64,000 bases of DNA from Deinococcus malanensis (GCF_014647655.1 NZ_BMPP01000006.1:134371-198370); one strand, 5' to 3'; shown: positions 37,827 through 48,221, numbered from the stretch's first letter. Notes: generated by a model not told the origin, from the letters alone. Numbers and translations: made by a program.

Positions 37827-39869
37827 ATGCGCCTACGCACTGCGACCCTGCTGACCCTTTCACTGCCTGGTGTCATGCTGGTGGCCAGTCCAGCGGCATC
37901 GGCCCTGACCCTGGCCGGGAGTGCGCGTATTCCCGGTCACGCCGCCGGCACCTTCGGCACGCCCGGCGATCTGGGCGGTCCTGCGGGCGGGCTGGCGTGG
38001 GCACCGGACGGTAGCGCCTACACCCTGGACGGCGCGCGCGTGTTGCAGCACTGGAATGTCCAGACCGGTCAGCTCCTCTCCCGGCAGGAGGTCAGAGCGC
38101 CGTCCACCCTGCCGGACGCGGTCCTGGCCAATGGCCCCCGCCTGACGCTCGGTGGCTACCGGGCTGACGGCCGCCTGCACGGCCCCTTTATTCGTGCACA
38201 GGGCCATAAGGATGGGCAGCCCTATCAGACAGCCTTCACCCTGCAGGAAAACGGAACGGCCGTCCTGGGCGATATCTGCCAGAGCACGCGGGCGCATCCA
38301 GCAGGGTGCAGCGGAGCCAATGGACGCTACGCGGCCCGGGTCGAACGGATGCAGGACGGTCGGGCCACCGTGCAGGCAGGGAACCGCCAGGGGCGGCCCG
38401 CGCAGGCCACCCTTCCGGCCGGCCAGGTCATGGACCTGGAGCCCAGCCCGGACGGACGGTTTGTCGCGGTGCTCAGACTGGTGCAGAAAAACGCTGGCTA
38501 TGACCCGAATGCCCAGTTGTGGCTGGACCTGATCAATCTGAAGGACTCCCCACCGCGCGTCCGCTCCAGGCAACTGCCGGGCCGGGCCGGAACAGCCGAC
38601 AGCCCCCCGGAGGTCCATTGGGCCGGAAAGGACCGTCTGCTGACGGCCACCTCGGACCTGGACACAGAGACGGGCGGTTCCACCCCCCACCTCCTGAGGC
38701 TCTGGAACCTCAGCAGTCCACAGGCCATCTGGAGCATACCTGCTACGGAGAACCTGCGCTCCGCGGTGCCCTCACCGAACGGCACGCTGTTTCTGACGGT
38801 GCGCGGAGGAAACGTGCCGGAAGTGCACCGGGTCAGTGACGGCCGTTTTGTGAGGCCGCTGGGAGCCGCAGTGACCGCCTTCACGCCCCTGAAGGGGCAG
38901 AGTGCGCTCGTGGCGCTGGACACCGGTCTCGGCCAGAGTGAACTGCGAGTGCTGACCCGCGGGGGTCGGAGCGTTCGGCTGGGTGGCGTCCGCGAGGGCA
39001 CCGTTGTCCAGCTGGCAGCAAGCGCCGACGAGCGGCACTTCGTCCTGGGCCGCCACCGGTCGGTGGAACTGCTGGACGCTGCCGGCCGAACCCTCCACCG
39101 CTGGGCGGCCAGCAGCACCCCGACCGAACTGGCCATTACAGCCGACCAGCGCCTCGCCTTTGCCCGGCTCAGTGATCACAGCCCCAGTGGCCTGTGGCAG
39201 GGTCTGGCCTGGAACGTCCGCACCGGCGAGCGAGTGTCGCTTCCCCCGGCCACCCGGCCTTTGCGTGCGGACCTGTGGGTTCAGGAACAGCGGCAGACCT
39301 CGGAGGGCGGCGTTCAGCTTGTGCGGCTGCGGGGCCTGAATCCAGCAGGAAAGGTGCAGTGGCAGGAGCCCTGGCGTCAGGAATGGTCAGCCTGGTTTCA
39401 GCCCAGCCTGGATGGCAGGGCCCTCCTGCGCATGACCACACGCCCCATTCCTGGCGTTCCCGAGCAGAGGGAGGTCAGTCTCTACCTACTGGACCCCAGC
39501 AAGGGCACCATGGGCCCAGGCGTGACCCTTCGCCCCACGCTGACCGGTCCCTACCGGGGCCTGAGCCCGCAGGCCTTGGCTCCGGACCGCCGGTATGTCC
39601 TGCTGAGTGAGGGTGAAGGTGACGGGTGCGGGGGCAGCTTCTATGGCCTGCGGCTGGCAGACCTGCGGACCCGTTCTGAAGTCCGGCTGCCGGCCGGCCT
39701 GACGGGCGCCCTGCACCGGCATACCGGCTGCGGCTATCCGGTGCCGATTCCGGAAACGGCCTTCACACAAGAGCAGGTCGGCACCCTGGGCCTGCTGGTG
39801 CGGGATGGGAATTCCCTCAACTGGTGGTTAGGGAAGCCGGCTGACGCGGCCCGTACACTGCCAAGATGA
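37827..39869 (+). CDS. Secreted beta-propeller protein
   Basis: A 680-residue exported protein with signal peptide [20 protein letters not shown] and many WD/YVTN-like blades ([22 protein letters not shown] segments, [31 protein letters not shown]). No catalytic motif is seen. Such propellers act as binding platforms in the envelope. The stop overlaps the next gene's ATG by 4 bp, yet a TACACT hexamer inside its 3' end gives that gene its own promoter. Confidence 0.7.
   Translation: MRLRTATLLTLSLPGVMLVASPAASALTLAGSARIPGHAAGTFGTPGDLGGPAGGLAWAPDGSAYTLDGARVLQHWNVQTGQLLSRQEVRAPSTLPDAVLANGPRLTLGGYRADGRLHGPFIRAQGHKDGQPYQTAFTLQENGTAVLGDICQSTRAHPAGCSGANGRYAARVERMQDGRATVQAGNRQGRPAQATLPAGQVMDLEPSPDGRFVAVLRLVQKNAGYDPNAQLWLDLINLKDSPPRVRSRQLPGRAGTADSPPEVHWAGKDRLLTATSDLDTETGGSTPHLLRLWNLSSPQAIWSIPATENLRSAVPSPNGTLFLTVRGGNVPEVHRVSDGRFVRPLGAAVTAFTPLKGQSALVALDTGLGQSELRVLTRGGRSVRLGGVREGTVVQLAASADERHFVLGRHRSVELLDAAGRTLHRWAASSTPTELAITADQRLAFARLSDHSPSGLWQGLAWNVRTGERVSLPPATRPLRADLWVQEQRQTSEGGVQLVRLRGLNPAGKVQWQEPWRQEWSAWFQPSLDGRALLRMTTRPIPGVPEQREVSLYLLDPSKGTMGPGVTLRPTLTGPYRGLSPQALAPDRRYVLLSEGEGDGCGGSFYGLRLADLRTRSEVRLPAGLTGALHRHTGCGYPVPIPETAFTQEQVGTLGLLVRDGNSLNWWLGKPADAARTLPR
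39854..39859 (+). promoter_or_regulatory. Internal -10 element TACACT before the BrkB/YihY gene
   Basis: TACACT lies inside the end of the beta-propeller gene and ends 6 nt before the ATG at 39866, so the second gene of this overlapping pair can be transcribed alone. Confidence 0.5.
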
Positions 39870-41122
39870 CAGCTGCTCCCGTCCGCCCCGCGTCCAGGCC
39901 AAGGCAGCAGGCCATGCGACCGGCCGACCTGTTCACGGTAATCAAGGAGTCCGCGCAGGCCTTCGGGCAGGACAAGGCTCCCCGGCTGGCTGCGGCCATT
40001 GCCTACTACGCCATGTTCAGTGTGGCGCCTCTGCTGCTGTTCGCCGTGGCCATCGCCGGGCGCTTCCTGACCAACGAGGAAGTCGTGAACCAGCTCTTCG
40101 GGCCAAGCGGCATGCTCGCCAGAGAGCTCGGCGCTGACGCGGCCACCTTCCTGCGCTCGCTGGTGCCCCAGGAGGACGCCCTGCACAAGGGCACGCTGAT
40201 CGCCAGCATTTTCGGCTTCATTACCCTGTTCATGGGGGCCACCGGCCTGTTCGTACAGTTGCAAGACGCCCTGAACAGCATGTGGGGCGCCGACCCAGGA
40301 CCACCCAAAGGGATCATGCACATGGTCCGCACGCGCCTGATCTCATTCCTGATGATCGTGCTGATCGGCCTGCTGCTGTTTGTGTTTCTGGGGCTCAACA
40401 CCTACCTGTCGGCCATCGCCAATGACCTGGGCGCGCGGTTCGGAGCCGGCACGATCCTGGTCCGGCTGCTGACTTTTGCCCTGTCCGCCCTGTTCCTGAC
40501 GCCAGTGTTTGCCGCCATCTACAAGTTCCTGCCCAGTGTGCAGCTGGAGTGGCGCGAGGTCCTGGTGGGTGGTGCCATTACGGCGGCGCTGTTCACCCTG
40601 GGGCAGATCGCCATTGGCCTTTATTTCGGACGTGCCGCTCCAGGGAGTGCCTTCGGAGCGGCCGGTGCGCTGGTGGCACTGCTGCTGTGGATCTATTACA
40701 GCGGCATGATCTTCTTCTTCGGTGCGGAAGTCACCTGGGTGTACTCGCAGAAGTACGGCTCGCACGCCGGTGGCGCCGCCAACACGTCCAAGAAGATGGC
40801 TCTGGCCCAGAAGGGCGCCCGGATAGACCCCACGCCCAGCGCGGAAGAACAGGCTTCTGCAGCGAATGCAGATCAGCCGGTCCGCGATTCGCGGGGCCGG
40901 GTCGTGGGCGGCGCAGGAAAGGGCAAAGCACCTGCCGCAGACGTTCCAGGCACCACCCGCTGGCCCTTTGCCCGCCGCGTCAAGCGCCGCCAGCCAGCCA
41001 GGCCGGCAGGGCTGCTGCCCAGCGTGGCCGGTGCCGTCTGGAACGCCATGAGTGCGCTGCTGGCCATTCCGACGGTGCTGGTGCTGCAACTCGTGGGCCT
41101 GAACGGCAAACCCAAAAAGTAA
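39866..41122 (+). CDS. YihY/BrkB family membrane protein
   Basis: A 418-residue protein with the YihY fold: five or six helices between residues ~25 and 300. It has [20 protein letters not shown] ([13 protein letters not shown] region) at the start, [18 protein letters not shown], and [19 protein letters not shown] near the end. The C-terminal ~110 residues are Lys/Arg/Pro-rich and then hydrophobic, an extension beyond the usual family length. The family has been linked to envelope processes but its role is not fixed; the old ribonuclease BN name is wrong. Confidence 0.85.
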   Translation: MTAAPVRPASRPRQQAMRPADLFTVIKESAQAFGQDKAPRLAAAIAYYAMFSVAPLLLFAVAIAGRFLTNEEVVNQLFGPSGMLARELGADAATFLRSLVPQEDALHKGTLIASIFGFITLFMGATGLFVQLQDALNSMWGADPGPPKGIMHMVRTRLISFLMIVLIGLLLFVFLGLNTYLSAIANDLGARFGAGTILVRLLTFALSALFLTPVFAAIYKFLPSVQLEWREVLVGGAITAALFTLGQIAIGLYFGRAAPGSAFGAAGALVALLLWIYYSGMIFFFGAEVTWVYSQKYGSHAGGAANTSKKMALAQKGARIDPTPSAEEQASAANADQPVRDSRGRVVGGAGKGKAPAADVPGTTRWPFARRVKRRQPARPAGLLPSVAGAVWNAMSALLAIPTVLVLQLVGLNGKPKK

Positions 41123-41137
41123 CGATTAGAGCTGCGT

Positions 41138-41164
41138 GGAGCCGCAAAGAGGCGGCTCCGTTTT
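41138..41164 (+). terminator. Terminator after the YihY gene
   Basis: GGAGCCGC (41138-41145) pairs with GCGGCTCC (41152-41159) around a 6-nt loop, followed by GTTTTC. Confidence 0.8.
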
Positions 41165-41355
41165 CATGCCAGGGTCCGGGCCGATCACCAGGACCCCTGG
41201 GCTCAGCAGACACCTTCTGTCGTCTCCAGCCCTTCGCCGGACCAGGCTTCCGATGGGATCCGGACCTGCCCTCTGGGCCAGCAATCCTCTCTTTGTCCCG
41301 CCGGGTTGTTCCCTATATCTGAGGCTTTCTCTGCGCAGCCGGACCCTAACCCGAT

Positions 41356-42084
41356 TCAGCCTTCCAGAGTCACGGGGTAGGGCAGGGTGCCTTCGTAGAT
41401 CGCGCGGCCCACGATGGCGCCCTCGATGCGTTCCTCCTGAAGCAGCCGCACGTCATCCACGTTGGCCACGCCACCACCCACGATCAGGGTGTTGATCCAC
41501 AGCTGCCGCACCTGCCGCATCAGTTCGCGGTTCAGGCCCCTGAGGGTGCCGTCACGGGTCACATCGGTGAAGATCAGCAGTTCCAGGCCCGCGTCGGCCA
41601 GCCCCGGCGTCAGTTCGGCCACGTTGACTCCACTGCCCTGGGCCCAGCCGTGGGTGGCCACTTCCAGGCCACGGGCGTCCAGGCTGACCACCACCCGCTC
41701 GGGGCCGTGTGCGGCGATCAGGTCGGCCACCAACTGCGGGCTCCGGACTGCCGCCGTGCCGATCACCACCCGGTGAACACCCGCGCGCAGCAGTTCCTCG
41801 GCGGTGTCCCGGTCCCGGATGCCCCCTCCCACCTCGACCGGCACGCCCAGTTCCCCGGTAATCTGGCGGATCACCTCACGGTTCTCACCACGACCGGTCG
41901 CGGCGTCCAGATCCACCAGGTGAACCAGTCCGGCGCCGCGCCCGACCCAGTGGCGCGCGGCGTCCAGCGGAGACTCGAAATACACCGTTTCACGCTCGGG
42001 GTCACCTTCGTACAGGCGCACGGCGCGGCCGGACTGGATGTCCACGCAGGGAATGATCAAAGGCGAAGTCAGGGAAGCACTCAT
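41356..42084 (-). CDS. hisA: ProFAR isomerase, histidine biosynthesis
   Basis: HisA opens and isomerises the sugar of ProFAR to PRFAR in histidine synthesis. The 242-residue TIM barrel has the catalytic Asp in IPCVDIQSG (D15) and the second in [10 protein letters not shown], plus VGGGIR and VGRAIYEG phosphate-binding loops. No other his gene is adjacent. On the minus strand TATGCT ends 6 nt before the ATG at 42084, so a leaderless transcript is likely and upstream in-frame codons are excluded. Confidence 0.92.
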   Translation of the reverse strand: MSASLTSPLIIPCVDIQSGRAVRLYEGDPERETVYFESPLDAARHWVGRGAGLVHLVDLDAATGRGENREVIRQITGELGVPVEVGGGIRDRDTAEELLRAGVHRVVIGTAAVRSPQLVADLIAAHGPERVVVSLDARGLEVATHGWAQGSGVNVAELTPGLADAGLELLIFTDVTRDGTLRGLNRELMRQVRQLWINTLIVGGGVANVDDVRLLQEERIEGAIVGRAIYEGTLPYPVTLEG

Positions 42085-42090
42085 GCGCCG

Positions 42091-42096
42091 AGCATA
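42091..42096 (-). promoter_or_regulatory. -10 element TATGCT before hisA
   Basis: Minus-strand TATGCT ends 6 nt before the hisA start codon. The divergent glycosyltransferase has its own TAGACT at 42131-42136. Confidence 0.5.
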
Positions 42097-42130
42097 CCGG
42101 GCAGCCATCAGGCAGGCCGCGCGCCCGGGG

Positions 42131-42136
42131 TAGACT
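42131..42136 (+). promoter_or_regulatory. -10 element TAGACT before the GT4 gene
   Basis: TAGACT ends 9 nt before the GTG at 42146. This is the only good start signal near the conserved N-terminus. Confidence 0.45.
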
Positions 42137-42145
42137 AGGCCCATC

Positions 42146-43306
42146 GTGCGAGTCGGGATTGTCACCGCCACCTATCTGCCGTCCCGAAATGGCGTGGCCA
42201 CCAGCACGGCACTGTTCGCGCGCGGCCTGCGGGAGCGTGGGCACGAGGTCCGCATCTTCGCGCCTCGCCACCCACAGATGCCCCCGCATGAGGAAGGCGT
42301 CTACCGGCTGAACAGTTCCTTTGCCGGCGCACGGGCCCTGGGTGCCCCGGCCGACTACCCGGTCATGCTGGCCCCGGGCCCGCTGCTCACCTCCCGGTTA
42401 CCACTGCGTGACCTGGACGTGGTGCACACCATGCACCCGTTTCTGGCCGGGCAACTCGCGCGCACCTGGTCTCGGCTGAGCGGAGCGCCGGTGGTGTACA
42501 CGGCCCATACGCAGTACGAGCAGTACCTGCACTACGCCCCGGTGCCCAAGCGGGTCAGCCGGGCAGTGGTGCGGCCCCACGTGGCGGCGTTCGCGCGGCG
42601 GGTCGACGTGGTGCTGGCCCCGGGGCAGGCTATGGTGGACATGCTGCGTGAATACGGCTACGGCGGTCACGTCGAGCTGTTTCCGAATCCGGTGGACCTC
42701 GGGGCTTTCCGCGCCGCCCAGGGAGAGGCTTTCCGCACCGAATTTCATGTGCCGGCGGACGCTCCCTTGGTGATGTACCTGGGCCGGCTGGCTCCCGAGA
42801 AGAACCTGAGCATGATGCTGCGCGCCTTCGATCAGGCACGCGCCAGCCGCCCGGAGCTGCGCCTGCTGGTGGTCGGGGACGGTCCCAGCCGCACCCAGGC
42901 GCAGCTCACGGCACCAGAAGGCGTGACCTTCACCGGGCCGGTGGCGTACTCACGCGTTCCCGAAGCGCTGGCCGCCGCCGACGTGTTCCTGACCGCCAGC
43001 ACCAGTGAGGTGCTGCCGATGAGCATGATCGAGGCGCTGGCTGCCGGGGCGCCGCTGGTCGCTGCCCGAAGCCCCGCGGCGCTGGACCTGATTCAGGAAG
43101 GCGTGAACGGCACCGTACGGGACGCCACCCACAGCGACCTGGCCTCCGGGCTACTGCAGGCGCTGAGCCCTGCGACTTTGCCAGTCTGGCAAAACCAGGC
43201 CCGACACAGCGCCGCACAGTACGACCTGCTGTCACGTGCCGCCGACCTGGAAGCGGTGTACGAACGGGTCCGGGCCCGCCCCGTGCGCCGGAGTTCGGTC
43301 TCCTGA
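42146..43306 (+). CDS. GT4-family glycosyltransferase
   Basis: A 386-residue retaining glycosyltransferase with two Rossmann-like domains. The N-terminus is typical ([20 protein letters not shown]). The donor-binding half has [23 protein letters not shown], and the ExE-like segment [15 protein letters not shown]. This type includes mannosyl- and glucosyl-diacylglycerol synthases, so a glycolipid role is possible. The start codon is GTG. It is divergent from hisA and is not part of the polysaccharide cluster at 50-62 kb. Confidence 0.85.
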   Translation: MRVGIVTATYLPSRNGVATSTALFARGLRERGHEVRIFAPRHPQMPPHEEGVYRLNSSFAGARALGAPADYPVMLAPGPLLTSRLPLRDLDVVHTMHPFLAGQLARTWSRLSGAPVVYTAHTQYEQYLHYAPVPKRVSRAVVRPHVAAFARRVDVVLAPGQAMVDMLREYGYGGHVELFPNPVDLGAFRAAQGEAFRTEFHVPADAPLVMYLGRLAPEKNLSMMLRAFDQARASRPELRLLVVGDGPSRTQAQLTAPEGVTFTGPVAYSRVPEALAAADVFLTASTSEVLPMSMIEALAAGAPLVAARSPAALDLIQEGVNGTVRDATHSDLASGLLQALSPATLPVWQNQARHSAAQYDLLSRAADLEAVYERVRARPVRRSSVS

Positions 43307-43505
43307 GCAGAAGTCAGAGACTGGAATTCTCGGCTGCCTGCTCAGGTGAGTCGCCTCAGGACTGCAGGTCCTCGGAGCAAGGCTGAATACGGGGCGAAGG
43401 CCCCACCATCTGAGTGTCCACAACCTGCTTTCTCCTCAGATGGTCGAGATGTTCCAGCTTTAAGAGCCTCAGCAGGCAGCCTGCGCGACCATGGACAGAA
43501 CAAGC

Positions 43506-43537
43506 GAACTCCCCAGTCCTTTCAGACTGGGGAGTTC
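43506..43537. terminator. 13-bp hairpin after tRNA-Leu
   Basis: GAACTCCCCAGTC (43506-43518) pairs exactly with GACTGGGGAGTTC (43525-43537) around a 6-nt loop, directly downstream of the tRNA on the minus strand (5 bp away). Confidence 0.65.
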
Positions 43538-43542
43538 CTTTG

Positions 43543-43628
<86 letters not shown>

Positions 43629-43763
43629 CACTTTGGTAATTCCGCCCGCGCACGGGCGCGTTTCAGGCTCGCTTACTTTACTGGGGGGGGCCGGAACTGT
43701 CAAGCGCAGCAGTTTGTAGTTGCCGGGCCATGAAGCGCTCAGCCCTGAATTACAGTAGGAGGA

Positions 43764-43814
43764 ATGCCGCATCACAGGAAAACGCGTTTACCGTCCCGCG
43801 AGCCCGAATCATGA
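43764..43814 (+). CDS. Upstream micro-ORF of 16 codons
   Basis: MPHHRKTRLPSREPES, preceded directly by TAGGAGGA, an excellent ribosome site. Its stop codon overlaps the next ATG (ATGA), so it looks like a leader that couples translation of the small membrane protein at 43811. The peptide is basic and probably not functional by itself. Confidence 0.45.
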   Translation: MPHHRKTRLPSREPES

Positions 43815-43981
43815 ACAGCGAGTACTGGATCCGCTTCCTGGTATTTATGGTGTTGTCCCTGCCGTTCAGCATCTGGATCCGGCGGATGGGGTTCGTGCGG
43901 TGGGAACGTGTGATCCTAAATATTATCTTCGTGGTGGTGTTCTTTCTGACCTGGGACCTTCTGCGGGGCAGGCTGATTTAG
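43811..43981 (+). CDS. Small two-helix membrane protein, 56 aa
   Basis: MNSEYWIRFLVFMVLSLPFS starts a first hydrophobic helix; the second is ILNIIFVVVFFLTWDLL, with a short basic loop (IRRMGFVRWER) between, so both ends probably face outward or inward together. There is no ribosome site directly before the ATG; translation may depend on the overlapping 16-codon ORF. Function unknown. Confidence 0.6.
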   Translation: MNSEYWIRFLVFMVLSLPFSIWIRRMGFVRWERVILNIIFVVVFFLTWDLLRGRLI

Positions 43982-44308
43982 CAAGCGCAGTATTGGCCCC
44001 TACCAACTGAAGTTATTGCTCCTGTGTGGCGGCTTTGATCGCGCGAATTCAGTTGCCAGCGGCCGGATGGGACAGCGTGCCCAGAACATGGGACAGAACA
44101 ACGCTACCGATCATGATCCGCAAGGCCACCCTTGGCCCACTGACAAGCCTCGGCGTGGTGGAGCTGAAAAGCACAGACTCCACCACGCTGATCCCCACCA
44201 TAATGAGGAAAGCACGCCTGCTCAGGTCTGGCCGTCCCCGCCAGATGCTGAGGGAAGAACCCAGCAACCTGACAGCGGATCACACAAGCCAGCCCGACGC
44301 CGCTGAAC
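43982..44308. other. Gene-poor stretch before the S9 peptidase
   Basis: A minus-strand frame at 44049-44267 could encode a 72-residue membrane protein; otherwise nothing is seen. Confidence 0.35.
44049..44267 (-). CDS. Doubtful small membrane protein, 72 aa
   Basis: A TTG-started frame contains two hydrophobic segments (AFLIMVGISVVESVLFSS and RIMIGSVVLSHVLGTL). The start is weak and no family is recognised. It may be a remnant or a random frame; it is listed because the hydrophobic pattern is regular and the space is otherwise empty. Confidence 0.25.
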   Translation of the reverse strand: MLGSSLSIWRGRPDLSRRAFLIMVGISVVESVLFSSTTPRLVSGPRVALRIMIGSVVLSHVLGTLSHPAAGN

Positions 44309-46396
44309 TCAGCTTGACGTGGCCTGTCCTGACTGTAGCTTCAGGTGATGCTCCAGGAAGGCCCAGATATCGGCGGCCTCCTCGATGACCAGCCGGGTGG
44401 GCTTGCCCGCCCCATGACCGGCACGCGTCTGGATGCGCAGCAGGGTGGGCGCTGTCCCGGTCTGGCAGCGCTGAAGCTGCGCACCGAACTTGAAGGAGTG
44501 GGCCGGCACCACGCGGTCGTCGTGGTCACCGGTGGTGATCAGCGTGGCCGGGTAGGCCGCGGCACGCAGGTTGTGCAGCGGCGAGTAGGCCAGCAGCGTA
44601 CCGAGCATGTCCGGGTCGTCGCTGCGGCCGTAATCGCTGGCCCAGGCCCAGCCGATGGTGAACAGGTGGTAGCGCAGCATGTCCAGCACCCCAACCTGGG
44701 GCACGACCGCCGCGAACAGGTCCGGGCGCTGGGTCATGCAGGCGCCCACCAGCAGACCGCCGTTGCTGCCGCCCTGGATGCCCAGGTGGGCCGGACTGGT
44801 CACCCCGCTAGCAATCAGGTGCTCGGCGCAGGCAATAAAGTCATCGAAGACGTTCTGTTTGTCGCCAAGGGTTCCGGCCTGATGCCAGTCCTCTCCGTAT
44901 TCGCCGCCACCGCGCAGGTTGGCCTGCACGTACACGCCGCCGCGCTCCAGCCAGGCCAGACGCGACGGATTGAAAGCCGGCGTCAGGCTGATCCCGAAGC
45001 CACCGTAGCCGTAGAGCAGGGTGGGATTGCGCCCGTCACGGTTCAGGCCGCGGCGCGCGACGATGAACATGGGGACGCGTGTGCCGTCCAGGCTGACAGC
45101 GAACTCCTGGGTAACCTCGAACGCCGAGGCGTCAAAAGCCGGGGCTACGTCCGAGAGAGACTCGAAGGTTCCTTCGGGCAGGCTCAGCCGGTAGGGCGTG
45201 GCAGGGCTCAGGAAGGATGTGAAGGCCAGGAACACTTCCGGATCATCGGGCAGCGCATTCAGGCTGACGACCGCGCCCAGGCCCGGGAGCGGCAGTTCGC
45301 GGCGGACCTCGCCGGTCCGGGTATGCAGGGTCAGGCGGTGGCTGGCGTCGTGAAGGGCCACCGTCAGGAGGCCGCCGGGCACCAGAACGGTGAAGTCCTC
45401 CTGCAGGGCGTTGGGTCCTTCCGGGATGATCTCGCGCTGCTCGCCAGTCTCTACGTTCCAGGTCAGAATCCGTCCGCGTGGAGCGTCGGCTGTGGTCTGC
45501 ACGTACAGCAGCGGACCGTCGTTGCCGATCAGGCGGTAGGAGGCGTGGAAGTCGCTGACCAGTTCGGTGAACGGCCCGTCTGAATGCAAAGGCCGCACCC
45601 ACAGCAGATTCCTGGGATCGGTGCCCTTCCAGACGTGCACCACGAGGTACTGGCCGTCGTGCGTGACCTCGGCACGAAAGCCCCAGTCGGGCTCGTCCGG
45701 GCGCTCGATGATCACCGTGTCCTCCGCCTGAGCGGACCCCAGGCGGTGCAGCATCAGGCGCTGGTGGCGGTTGGTGCTGGTCAGTGCCCCGCCATCCTGA
45801 GGAGCGTCATACGCGGCGTAGTAGAAGCCGCTCCCGTCGGGCAGCCACGCCGCGCCACTGAATTTGCTCCACGTCAGCTGGTCGGGCAGGTCCTGCCCGC
45901 CCGCCACGTCCCGCACCTGCCACGTCATCCAGTCGCTGCCACCGCTCTGCGTGCCATAAGCCAACCGCCGGCCGTCACGGCTGACCGAGGCGCTGCCCAG
46001 GGCCACCGTGCCGTCACTGCTCAGGGTGTTGGGGTCCAGCAGTGTCCGCCACAGTCCCGTGGGGCTGGTCGCCACCTCCAGCACCGGCTGATTGAGCAGC
46101 CCGGGATTGAAGTGCCGGAAGTAGTGTTCTCCCCTTTTCCAGGGCGCGCCCTCGCGGGGGTAGTCCCACAGCCCGGTCAGGCGCTCACGGTAGGCGTCGC
46201 GCGCCGGGAGGCTGGCCAGAAAAGCCTGGGTCACGCGGTTTTGCTCCGCGACCCAGGCCTGTGTTTCCGGGCTGTCCGGGTCTTCGAGCCAGCGGTAAGG
46301 ATCGGGCACCTGCACGGCCTCGCCGGCCGCGTTCTGGTAGACGTCTACCTGATCGTCCCTGCGGGACTCCGGATAAGTTGTGATCACGTCCCGCAT
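44309..46396 (-). CDS. Prolyl oligopeptidase (S9A family)
   Basis: A 695-residue serine peptidase that cuts short peptides after proline. The N-terminal segment PYRWLEDPDSPETQAWVAEQ is a family signature, then a seven-blade propeller, then the alpha/beta-hydrolase domain with Ser in QGGSNGGLLVG, Asp in GDHDDRVVP and His in RAGHGAGK. Length and order match the family. No signal peptide, so it acts in the cytosol. It ends LQSGQATSS. Confidence 0.93.
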   Translation of the reverse strand: MRDVITTYPESRRDDQVDVYQNAAGEAVQVPDPYRWLEDPDSPETQAWVAEQNRVTQAFLASLPARDAYRERLTGLWDYPREGAPWKRGEHYFRHFNPGLLNQPVLEVATSPTGLWRTLLDPNTLSSDGTVALGSASVSRDGRRLAYGTQSGGSDWMTWQVRDVAGGQDLPDQLTWSKFSGAAWLPDGSGFYYAAYDAPQDGGALTSTNRHQRLMLHRLGSAQAEDTVIIERPDEPDWGFRAEVTHDGQYLVVHVWKGTDPRNLLWVRPLHSDGPFTELVSDFHASYRLIGNDGPLLYVQTTADAPRGRILTWNVETGEQREIIPEGPNALQEDFTVLVPGGLLTVALHDASHRLTLHTRTGEVRRELPLPGLGAVVSLNALPDDPEVFLAFTSFLSPATPYRLSLPEGTFESLSDVAPAFDASAFEVTQEFAVSLDGTRVPMFIVARRGLNRDGRNPTLLYGYGGFGISLTPAFNPSRLAWLERGGVYVQANLRGGGEYGEDWHQAGTLGDKQNVFDDFIACAEHLIASGVTSPAHLGIQGGSNGGLLVGACMTQRPDLFAAVVPQVGVLDMLRYHLFTIGWAWASDYGRSDDPDMLGTLLAYSPLHNLRAAAYPATLITTGDHDDRVVPAHSFKFGAQLQRCQTGTAPTLLRIQTRAGHGAGKPTRLVIEEAADIWAFLEHHLKLQSGQATSS

Positions 46397-46431
46397 GCTG
46401 CCACACGCTCCGGCCCGGGAACTGTGCGTGT

Positions 46432-46467
46432 CCCGTGAACTCCTGCCCTACTGCAGGAGTTCACGGG
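46432..46467 (-). terminator. 15-bp hairpin overlapping the cyclodeaminase stop codon
   Basis: CCCGTGAACTCCTGC (46432-46446) pairs exactly with GCAGGAGTTCACGGG (46453-46467). On the minus strand the first arm is coding sequence and the stop codon lies in the loop, so the hairpin would form only after the ribosome leaves. There is no T run. Confidence 0.6.
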
Positions 46468-47068
46468 TGCGGGCCAGGACCTGTGTCGCCAGCACCTCAC
46501 CGCGCGCCCCGTACCGGTCACGCAGTTCCTCCAGGGTCCGCCGCGGCTCCTCGTCCAGGTGACGCAGGTTGATGTCCAGCGTCAGCAGACTGGCGTGCAG
46601 GCTGCCCAGCAGCAGGCCGGCTCCGGCACCCACGTCGCTCTGCACCTCGGGGTGGATCTGCTCCAGCACTTCAGCAGCCAGGGTCAGCCCCTCGACGGCC
46701 ACCTGGGCCACCCGCAGCGGCACGTCCCGGGCCTGCTGACCGGCGCGGTCCAGGGCCACGCGCCGGGCCTGCCTGTCCTCGTTGGTGTCTTTGGGAAGCC
46801 GGGTGGCGTCTACATACGCCCGGAACACCTGCACGTCCTGGTCGGCCAGCGTGCGCAGTTCGGCCTGAAGCCCCAGCAGACTTTCCAGCGGCCCCAGAAG
46901 AGCCGCAGCCTGCTCGGGCCGCTTGCGCCGGGTGATGTTCAGGGCCATGCACACCAGTCCCACCCCAAAGGCTCCACTGAGCGCCGCCACCGACCCACCC
47001 CCCGGTGTGGGCTGATGGCTGGTGGTGGCCTCAAGCAGGTCCTGTGCCGTGCGATTCCAGAGGGTCAT
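46448..47068 (-). CDS. Cyclodeaminase/cyclohydrolase family protein
   Basis: A 206-residue all-helical protein of the formiminotetrahydrofolate cyclodeaminase/FchA family. SHQPTPGGGSVAALSGAFG at residues ~17-35 is the folate-binding signature. The family converts formimino- or methenyl-tetrahydrofolate; which of the two is not evident. The 3' end folds into a 15-bp hairpin. It is followed downstream by the prolyl oligopeptidase gene but probably separate from it. Confidence 0.82.
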   Translation of the reverse strand: MTLWNRTAQDLLEATTSHQPTPGGGSVAALSGAFGVGLVCMALNITRRKRPEQAAALLGPLESLLGLQAELRTLADQDVQVFRAYVDATRLPKDTNEDRQARRVALDRAGQQARDVPLRVAQVAVEGLTLAAEVLEQIHPEVQSDVGAGAGLLLGSLHASLLTLDINLRHLDEEPRRTLEELRDRYGARGEVLATQVLARTRELLQ

Positions 47069-47077
47069 ACCGGCACT

Positions 47078-48202
47078 CTAGCGGGCAAGGGCTGATGATC
47101 CAGCGCCCTGTGCCGGCACCAGACCAGACAGCCACCAGGTCAGGAAGGCGGGGAACCTCGCGGCCCAGGCGGCCTCGTCGTGCCAGTGGCCCTCGCCGAT
47201 GGTGACCTGAACTTCGGCCACTTGCGGCTGAAGCGCTGCTCCCAACTCGTGGGTCAGGTGAACCACCTCGGTCGCCTCAGCCACGGTGTGGGCCTCGTGG
47301 TCTCCCATATCCAGCCACACACGTGTGTCGGGTGCCGTGCGGCCTTCCATCCATCGCAGCAGGGCAAAATCGTCCGGCCAGACCGCCGGGCTGAAGACCC
47401 CCAGCGTTCCGAAAGCTTCCGGGTGCCGTAGTCCACCGTACAGCGTGACCAGCCCGCCGAAAGAGGACCCAGCCAGGGCGCGGCGTTCAGGCGGCACTGG
47501 TCCAAAAGCTTCCGCCAATGCCTGCAGCAGTTCCGTCTCGATCCAGTCGAGGTACTCGTCGGCCCCGGGCCTGAACTCGTTGAGTTCGAAGGCAAACGGC
47601 ACGTAGCGGCGGCTGCGCTCCGCACCGACGGTCAGCGCCGCAATCAGGCAGGGCTGACCTGCCTCGGCACGGGCCTGCGCGGCGTCTGCGGCCTGCCAGC
47701 TCTGTCCCGAGAAGCTGGGAGCCTCATCAAAGACGTTCTGTCCGTCGTGCATGACCAGCAGCGGCAGCTCACGGCCATCGTGACCCTCCGGCCACCACAG
47801 GCGCACGGTCTGCTCACCCCAGGGCGCAGTTAGGTTCCACTCCATACGCGGCGGTCTGGACTGCCTGGGCCTGTCCCTGCCCTCGCGGTCGTCCTGCCAG
47901 CCTTCCAGGTTCAGGGTCACCACACCCCCATGCTCCTGCACGGTCACGGTATGCGCCGGGGCACGCCCGCCCCAGGCGTCTCCTTCTTCCAGCACGTGGT
48001 TATCAGGAAGCTGCAACCGGACCTTGACGCTCAGCAGCGTGCCCGGATCGACCTCCGTGTCCAGCATGGCGCCTTCACCACTCTGGTCAAAGGTCCAGCC
48101 CTCGGGGTTGCTGATCCAGCCACGGTGCTCGCCAGTCAGAAACAGGGTGCCCGGCGGCGTGCCGGGAGGCAGGGCCGGAATCAGAAACCGCAGGTGCGCC
48201 AT
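47078..48202 (-). CDS. Enterochelin-esterase-like alpha/beta hydrolase
   Basis: A 374-residue protein. The N-terminal ~120 residues look like a carbohydrate-binding or Fes-type beta-sandwich (FLTGEHRGW ... VKVRLQLPDNH). The C-terminal esterase D-type hydrolase has LLVMHDGQNVFDE (oxyanion region), Ser in LAGSSFGGLV, Asp in LDMGDHEAH, and His in IGEGHWHDEAAW. It may cleave siderophore or acyl esters. ATG at 48202 is preferred; a TTG 12 bases upstream is possible. Confidence 0.82.
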   Translation of the reverse strand: MAHLRFLIPALPPGTPPGTLFLTGEHRGWISNPEGWTFDQSGEGAMLDTEVDPGTLLSVKVRLQLPDNHVLEEGDAWGGRAPAHTVTVQEHGGVVTLNLEGWQDDREGRDRPRQSRPPRMEWNLTAPWGEQTVRLWWPEGHDGRELPLLVMHDGQNVFDEAPSFSGQSWQAADAAQARAEAGQPCLIAALTVGAERSRRYVPFAFELNEFRPGADEYLDWIETELLQALAEAFGPVPPERRALAGSSFGGLVTLYGGLRHPEAFGTLGVFSPAVWPDDFALLRWMEGRTAPDTRVWLDMGDHEAHTVAEATEVVHLTHELGAALQPQVAEVQVTIGEGHWHDEAAWAARFPAFLTWWLSGLVPAQGAGSSALAR

Positions 48203-48221
48203 ACCCCGATTCAAGCACGCG

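Noticed and set aside
44345..45583. 412-codon plus-strand frame
   Set aside because: Antisense to the prolyl oligopeptidase gene.
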